Below are positions 61,264 to 64,000 of a DNA stretch of 64,000 nt, piece by piece (position 1 is the first letter of the stretch; every line of letters starts with the position of its first letter). The DNA is taken from NCBI GenBank assembly GCA_951813255.1, contig OX638353.1, positions 1,922,001 to 1,986,000 of the forward strand, written 5' to 3'. Made by a program: the position numbers and the translations under genes. The notes beneath the pieces are model-generated. The model was given only the letters and a program-made list of their open reading frames with translations, made no database searches and was not told where the DNA came from. This DNA comes from an uncultured Dehalococcoidia bacterium. Lineage in GTDB: Bacteria; Chloroflexota; Dehalococcoidia; Lucifugimonadales; JAAXIE01.

Positions 61264-63003
61264 TTGACTGCCAGGAACGCCGACCAGCCCATCCGCTTCG
61301 AGCCTGAGGAGGCCTGCCCTCCATCAATCGCCTTGGCAGTCGGATTCCAGGGTGCCGTGCTAGTCCTCGCCCCAACAGTCTTAAATGTAGCCATCGCCAT
61401 TCGCGCCGCCGGCCTAGACGACACCTACCTGAACTGGAGCGCCTTCGCTGCAATGCTGATATGTGCAGGGATTACAGCATTGCAGGCATTCCAGCTGGGG
61501 CGCTTCGGTGCCGGCCACATCGCGCTCTCCTGGCCCGCGGCCCTGTTCATCGCCATCATGGTATCGACAGTCACCACGGCAGGGTTGGAAGCGTTCGCGA
61601 CCCTCATGGTCATTTGCAGCTTGATCCAAGTCGCCCTCGCCTGGTGGTTGCCCACGCTGCGGCGAATCATCACCCCAATTGTCTCCGGTACGGTTACCAT
61701 GCTGATCGCCGTCAGTGTTCTGCCCATCGCATTCGACACTGTGCTGGACCTGCCATCCGGCACCCCGACCGCCGCCGGTCCGGTGATTGCCGGGACCACA
61801 CTGCTGGTTTCAGTAATCGTGGCCCTGCGCGCCAAGGGACGCTGGCGCATTGTCGCACCGTTCATCAGCATACTGGCCGGAACCGCCGTGGCCGCGCCAT
61901 TCGGAGTCCTGGATGCAGACCGCATCTTAAGCGCCGGCTGGTTTGGAATCCCCGAGATCCCACCCTTGGGCTTTCAACTCACGCCCACCAAGGAGTTCTG
62001 GGCGCTACTGCCCTCTTTCGCCATCCTCACACTGGTCCTCGGGATCAAGACCATCAGCGACGGTATTGTGATTCAGCAGGGTTCCCGCCGGCGACCCCGG
62101 GCCATCGATTTCCGTCAGATACAGGGAATGGTCAGCGTCAACGGCATCGGAATGTCGCTCGCCGGTATCGCCGGCACGCTCCCCACCATGGTCAATTCCT
62201 CTTACAGTCTCTCACTGATCAATCTCACAGGAGTTGCCGCCCGTCGGGTAGGCATTGGTGTGGCCATCGTCATCATAACGCTGGCCTTCTTTTCCAAGTT
62301 CGCCGCCCTCCTGCTAACGATACCCGTACCAGTATTGGGCGCCTATCTGATGCTCGCCATGGGCATCCTCTTCGTCAGCGGCTGTCAGACTATCATGCGA
62401 GACGGCATCGACCCCCAGCGCATGCTCGTGGTCGCGCTTGCGAGCTCGTTGGGACTGGGGCTCCACGGTCACCCGCTCACTCGGGAACTTTTTGGCGATG
62501 AGCTGGGCTCACTGCTCGGAAGTGGGGTCACTATCGGCGCAATTGTCGCCATCGGTATGACGCTCCTGCTGGAAGCCATGAGCACACGACGCTCACGCCT
62601 CGAAGCCACGCTGGACATGGCCTCCTTCCCGGCAATTGACGATTTCCTCACCCGCCTAGGCTCTGGAATGGGTTGGAACGAAGCCTCGACGCTACGACTG
62701 CGGTCAGCTGGCGAAGAGACGCTGGCCAGCCTGCTGTCGCAGGAAGACGATAATGAGGGATCAGAAAGTCCGCGTCTGATCATCGTAGCGCGGCCTCAGG
62801 GAAGGTTGGTGGAGCTGGAGTTCGTCGCCACAACACGCCGGGAAAACCTACAGGACCAGATGGCATTTCTGACCGACGAAGCCGCCGTGCCAGCAGCCGA
62901 TGAGCTCTCGCTCCGGCTGTTACGCTACCATGCGTCCGGGGTGCGCCACCAGAAGTTCCACGGCGTGGACGTGGTCACGATTCAGGTCGAGGGCAGCGCC
63001 TGA
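61264..63003 (+). CDS. NCS2-type nucleobase permease with C-terminal RsbW-like domain
   Basis: 579 residues. Residues 20-440 form a 12-14 helix xanthine/uracil permease-like transporter (GFQGAVLVLAPTVLNVAI, later TLPTMVNSSYSLSLI in place of the usual QN..G motif). Residues 455-579 are soluble and resemble the anti-sigma/RsbW branch of GHKL ATPases: LDMASFPAIDDFLTRLGSGMGW then RLRSAGEETLASLLS as the N-box-like helix. The G1 DxGxG box is not visible, so it may not bind ATP. Start TTG 61264 with GGAGAG about 12 bases upstream. A possible link of transport and signalling, by inference. Confidence 0.78.
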   Translation: MTARNADQPIRFEPEEACPPSIALAVGFQGAVLVLAPTVLNVAIAIRAAGLDDTYLNWSAFAAMLICAGITALQAFQLGRFGAGHIALSWPAALFIAIMVSTVTTAGLEAFATLMVICSLIQVALAWWLPTLRRIITPIVSGTVTMLIAVSVLPIAFDTVLDLPSGTPTAAGPVIAGTTLLVSVIVALRAKGRWRIVAPFISILAGTAVAAPFGVLDADRILSAGWFGIPEIPPLGFQLTPTKEFWALLPSFAILTLVLGIKTISDGIVIQQGSRRRPRAIDFRQIQGMVSVNGIGMSLAGIAGTLPTMVNSSYSLSLINLTGVAARRVGIGVAIVIITLAFFSKFAALLLTIPVPVLGAYLMLAMGILFVSGCQTIMRDGIDPQRMLVVALASSLGLGLHGHPLTRELFGDELGSLLGSGVTIGAIVAIGMTLLLEAMSTRRSRLEATLDMASFPAIDDFLTRLGSGMGWNEASTLRLRSAGEETLASLLSQEDDNEGSESPRLIIVARPQGRLVELEFVATTRRENLQDQMAFLTDEAAVPAADELSLRLLRYHASGVRHQKFHGVDVVTIQVEGSA

Positions 63004-63334
63004 CGCCACGTGTGCCGACCCCGGCAGCGCCGGCTTCGCTCCGGCGAACCTGCCCCGGCGCTTCCTTCAAACATCGCATATGGCCGCGAAATGTCACGTC
63101 CAAGGCCCGCAAGCACCGCTTCTCATGCAAGACCTCCGGCAAGGCAGCAAGGGGCTCGCGAGCGGGCCGGAGCCCAGCCCGGAGGGGCCCCGTCGGCTTG
63201 CCAACCTGCGGGAGGGCCACCTATAATCGGGCCACTCACTGGTTGGTCAACTCACCCATCGGCCTATCGGAGCCGCCCATCGGCGCTCCATTCCCCAATC
63301 TACTTACTCCCCAGAGAGGAAGATGAGGAGAATC
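63004..63334. other. Intergenic region
   Basis: About 330 bases. It holds a small GC hairpin (CGCCGG / CCGGCG, 63028-63046) without a T-tract. Several frames are open but Arg/Pro-rich and without start signals. No gene seen. Confidence 0.5.
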
Positions 63335-64000
63335 ATGACGACAAATGGAACTATCCTAGTGGGAACTGTCGGACAGGGAATCATGATGAGCCCCGATAAC
63401 GGCGAGCGCTGGATGCGGGCTGGAGTTTCCCAAGGCATGCACTCCGACTGCATCTGCCGCGCCCTGCTTTCCGACCCGCGCCAGCCCGAGGTGGTCTACG
63501 CAGGCACCGACATGGGCCTGTACCGCAGCGACGACGCTGGGATTCACTGGCAATTGCAGGACAACGCCATGAAGGGCTCGGTAGTCTGGGTGCTCACCCA
63601 GGACCCCAACAACCCCGAAGTCATGTTTGCCGGCACCGGCACCCCCAGCACGCCCGGCCTCTTCCGCTCCACCGACAGCGGCAAAAGCTGGGACTTGCGC
63701 CCCATGGACATCGCCGAGTACTGCATCAACGTCGGCATCCCCCGCTTCACCGGCATCTCCGTAGACCCCACCAACAGCCGCAACGTCTGGGCTGGACTTG
63801 AGGTCGACGGCTTCCGGCGCAGCACCGACGGCGGCGACACCTGGACCAGGGTGCAGGGCCCGATCGCCAACATGGACGTTCACAACGTGCTGGTGGTGGA
63901 AGGCCCTCCCAAGACAGTGTTCATCCTAGTGAACGACGAAGTGTGGAGCAGCACCGACGAGGGCGAAAGCTGGACCCCCCTTGGCGTGGACGATGTGTTC
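63335..64000 (+). CDS. Asp-box (BNR/sialidase-like) repeat protein, partial
   Basis: First 222 residues; the gene runs past the window end. Five Asp boxes S-x-D-x-G-x-x-W are seen: SPDNGERW, SDDAGIHW, STDSGKSW, STDGGDTW and STDEGESW, as in sialidase/BNR and Ycf48-like seven-bladed propellers. No signal peptide is visible at the chosen start, so it is likely cytoplasmic. An ATG at 63323 is also in frame; 63335 (MTTNGTILVGT) has AGGAG a few bases upstream. Confidence 0.85.
   Translation, partial: MTTNGTILVGTVGQGIMMSPDNGERWMRAGVSQGMHSDCICRALLSDPRQPEVVYAGTDMGLYRSDDAGIHWQLQDNAMKGSVVWVLTQDPNNPEVMFAGTGTPSTPGLFRSTDSGKSWDLRPMDIAEYCINVGIPRFTGISVDPTNSRNVWAGLEVDGFRRSTDGGDTWTRVQGPIANMDVHNVLVVEGPPKTVFILVNDEVWSSTDEGESWTPLGVDDVF

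Noticed and set aside
63010..63399. Overlapping plus frames between the permease and the Asp-box gene
   Set aside because: Arg/Pro/Ser-rich with no ribosome site; one runs into the Asp-box gene in another frame.
1..64000. tRNA and rRNA genes
   Set aside because: Intergenic gaps were scanned by eye for T-loop (GTTCGA) and acceptor pairs; none fits. A covariance-model search would be decisive.

Overview
The window is a gene-dense, GC-rich bacterial chromosome segment. Gene content points to the phylum Chloroflexota, most likely a SAR202-type or other Dehalococcoidia-related lineage. This is an inference from three things: the dense set of luciferase-like flavin monooxygenases, HpcH/HpaI aldolases, amidohydrolases, a Rieske oxygenase, a ThDP enzyme and VOC proteins; a threonyl-tRNA synthetase without a TGS domain; and an archaeal/actinobacterial-style MetRS with an FSTSQ signature loop. 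No rRNA or tRNA gene was seen.

Layout. 0-8 kb: a partial squalene/phytoene synthase, then tyrA-aroA-gmk and a Zur-type regulator with a zinc/manganese ABC transporter. 8-18.2 kb: catabolic genes, including an aminotransferase, a Rieske oxygenase, a leftward cupin/acyl-CoA dehydrogenase/aldolase operon and a rightward aldolase/GMC oxidoreductase/two-LLM operon. The two operons diverge from a repeat-filled intergenic region (repeat region A). 18.2-29 kb: a one-gene regulatory module (HTH-HATPase-DUF4325) bounded by duplicated gene-end sequence, small hypotheticals, an amidohydrolase, a PD-(D/E)XK-like nuclease, an HpaB-family enzyme, a ThDP enzyme, and a decayed Mrr-like restriction gene in three frames. 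29-40.8 kb: SDR, VOC, ThrS, HEPN-like, LLM, amidohydrolase, NIPSNAP and APH-like genes, a secreted protein made of nested D/T/P repeats, and a GuaB3-type protein.

41-53.3 kb is mostly housekeeping: a fused 23S rRNA-type uracil methyltransferase/Maf gene with a leaderless-looking promoter, tatB-like/tatC with convergent tatA, metG, a polyprenyl synthase, a LEM-3-like GIY-YIG nuclease, an amidohydrolase, HAD and inositol phosphatases, a retropepsin-like protease, trpS and a tandem VOC protein. 53.3-61.2 kb looks accessory: a fossil of a polyketide-synthase acyl carrier protein, an MFS transporter, a methyltransferase-like gene, a trypsin-like protease, an orphan phage terminase pair with a terminator-like leader, a three-gene set of small membrane-anchored proteins (one of 36 residues), and repeat region B. 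The window ends with an NCS2 permease carrying a C-terminal RsbW-like domain and a truncated Asp-box repeat protein.

The most unusual signal is that repeat regions A and B, 48 kb apart and in opposite orientation, share one framework (paired CAGCTAC words around an A-tract, flanked by inverted copies of a short word) but carry different words: GCGGACAA in A, GTGACA in B. Other notable items are the methyltransferase-Maf fusion, the HTH-HATPase-DUF4325 module with its duplicated flank, the permease-HATPase fusion and the carrier-protein fossil.
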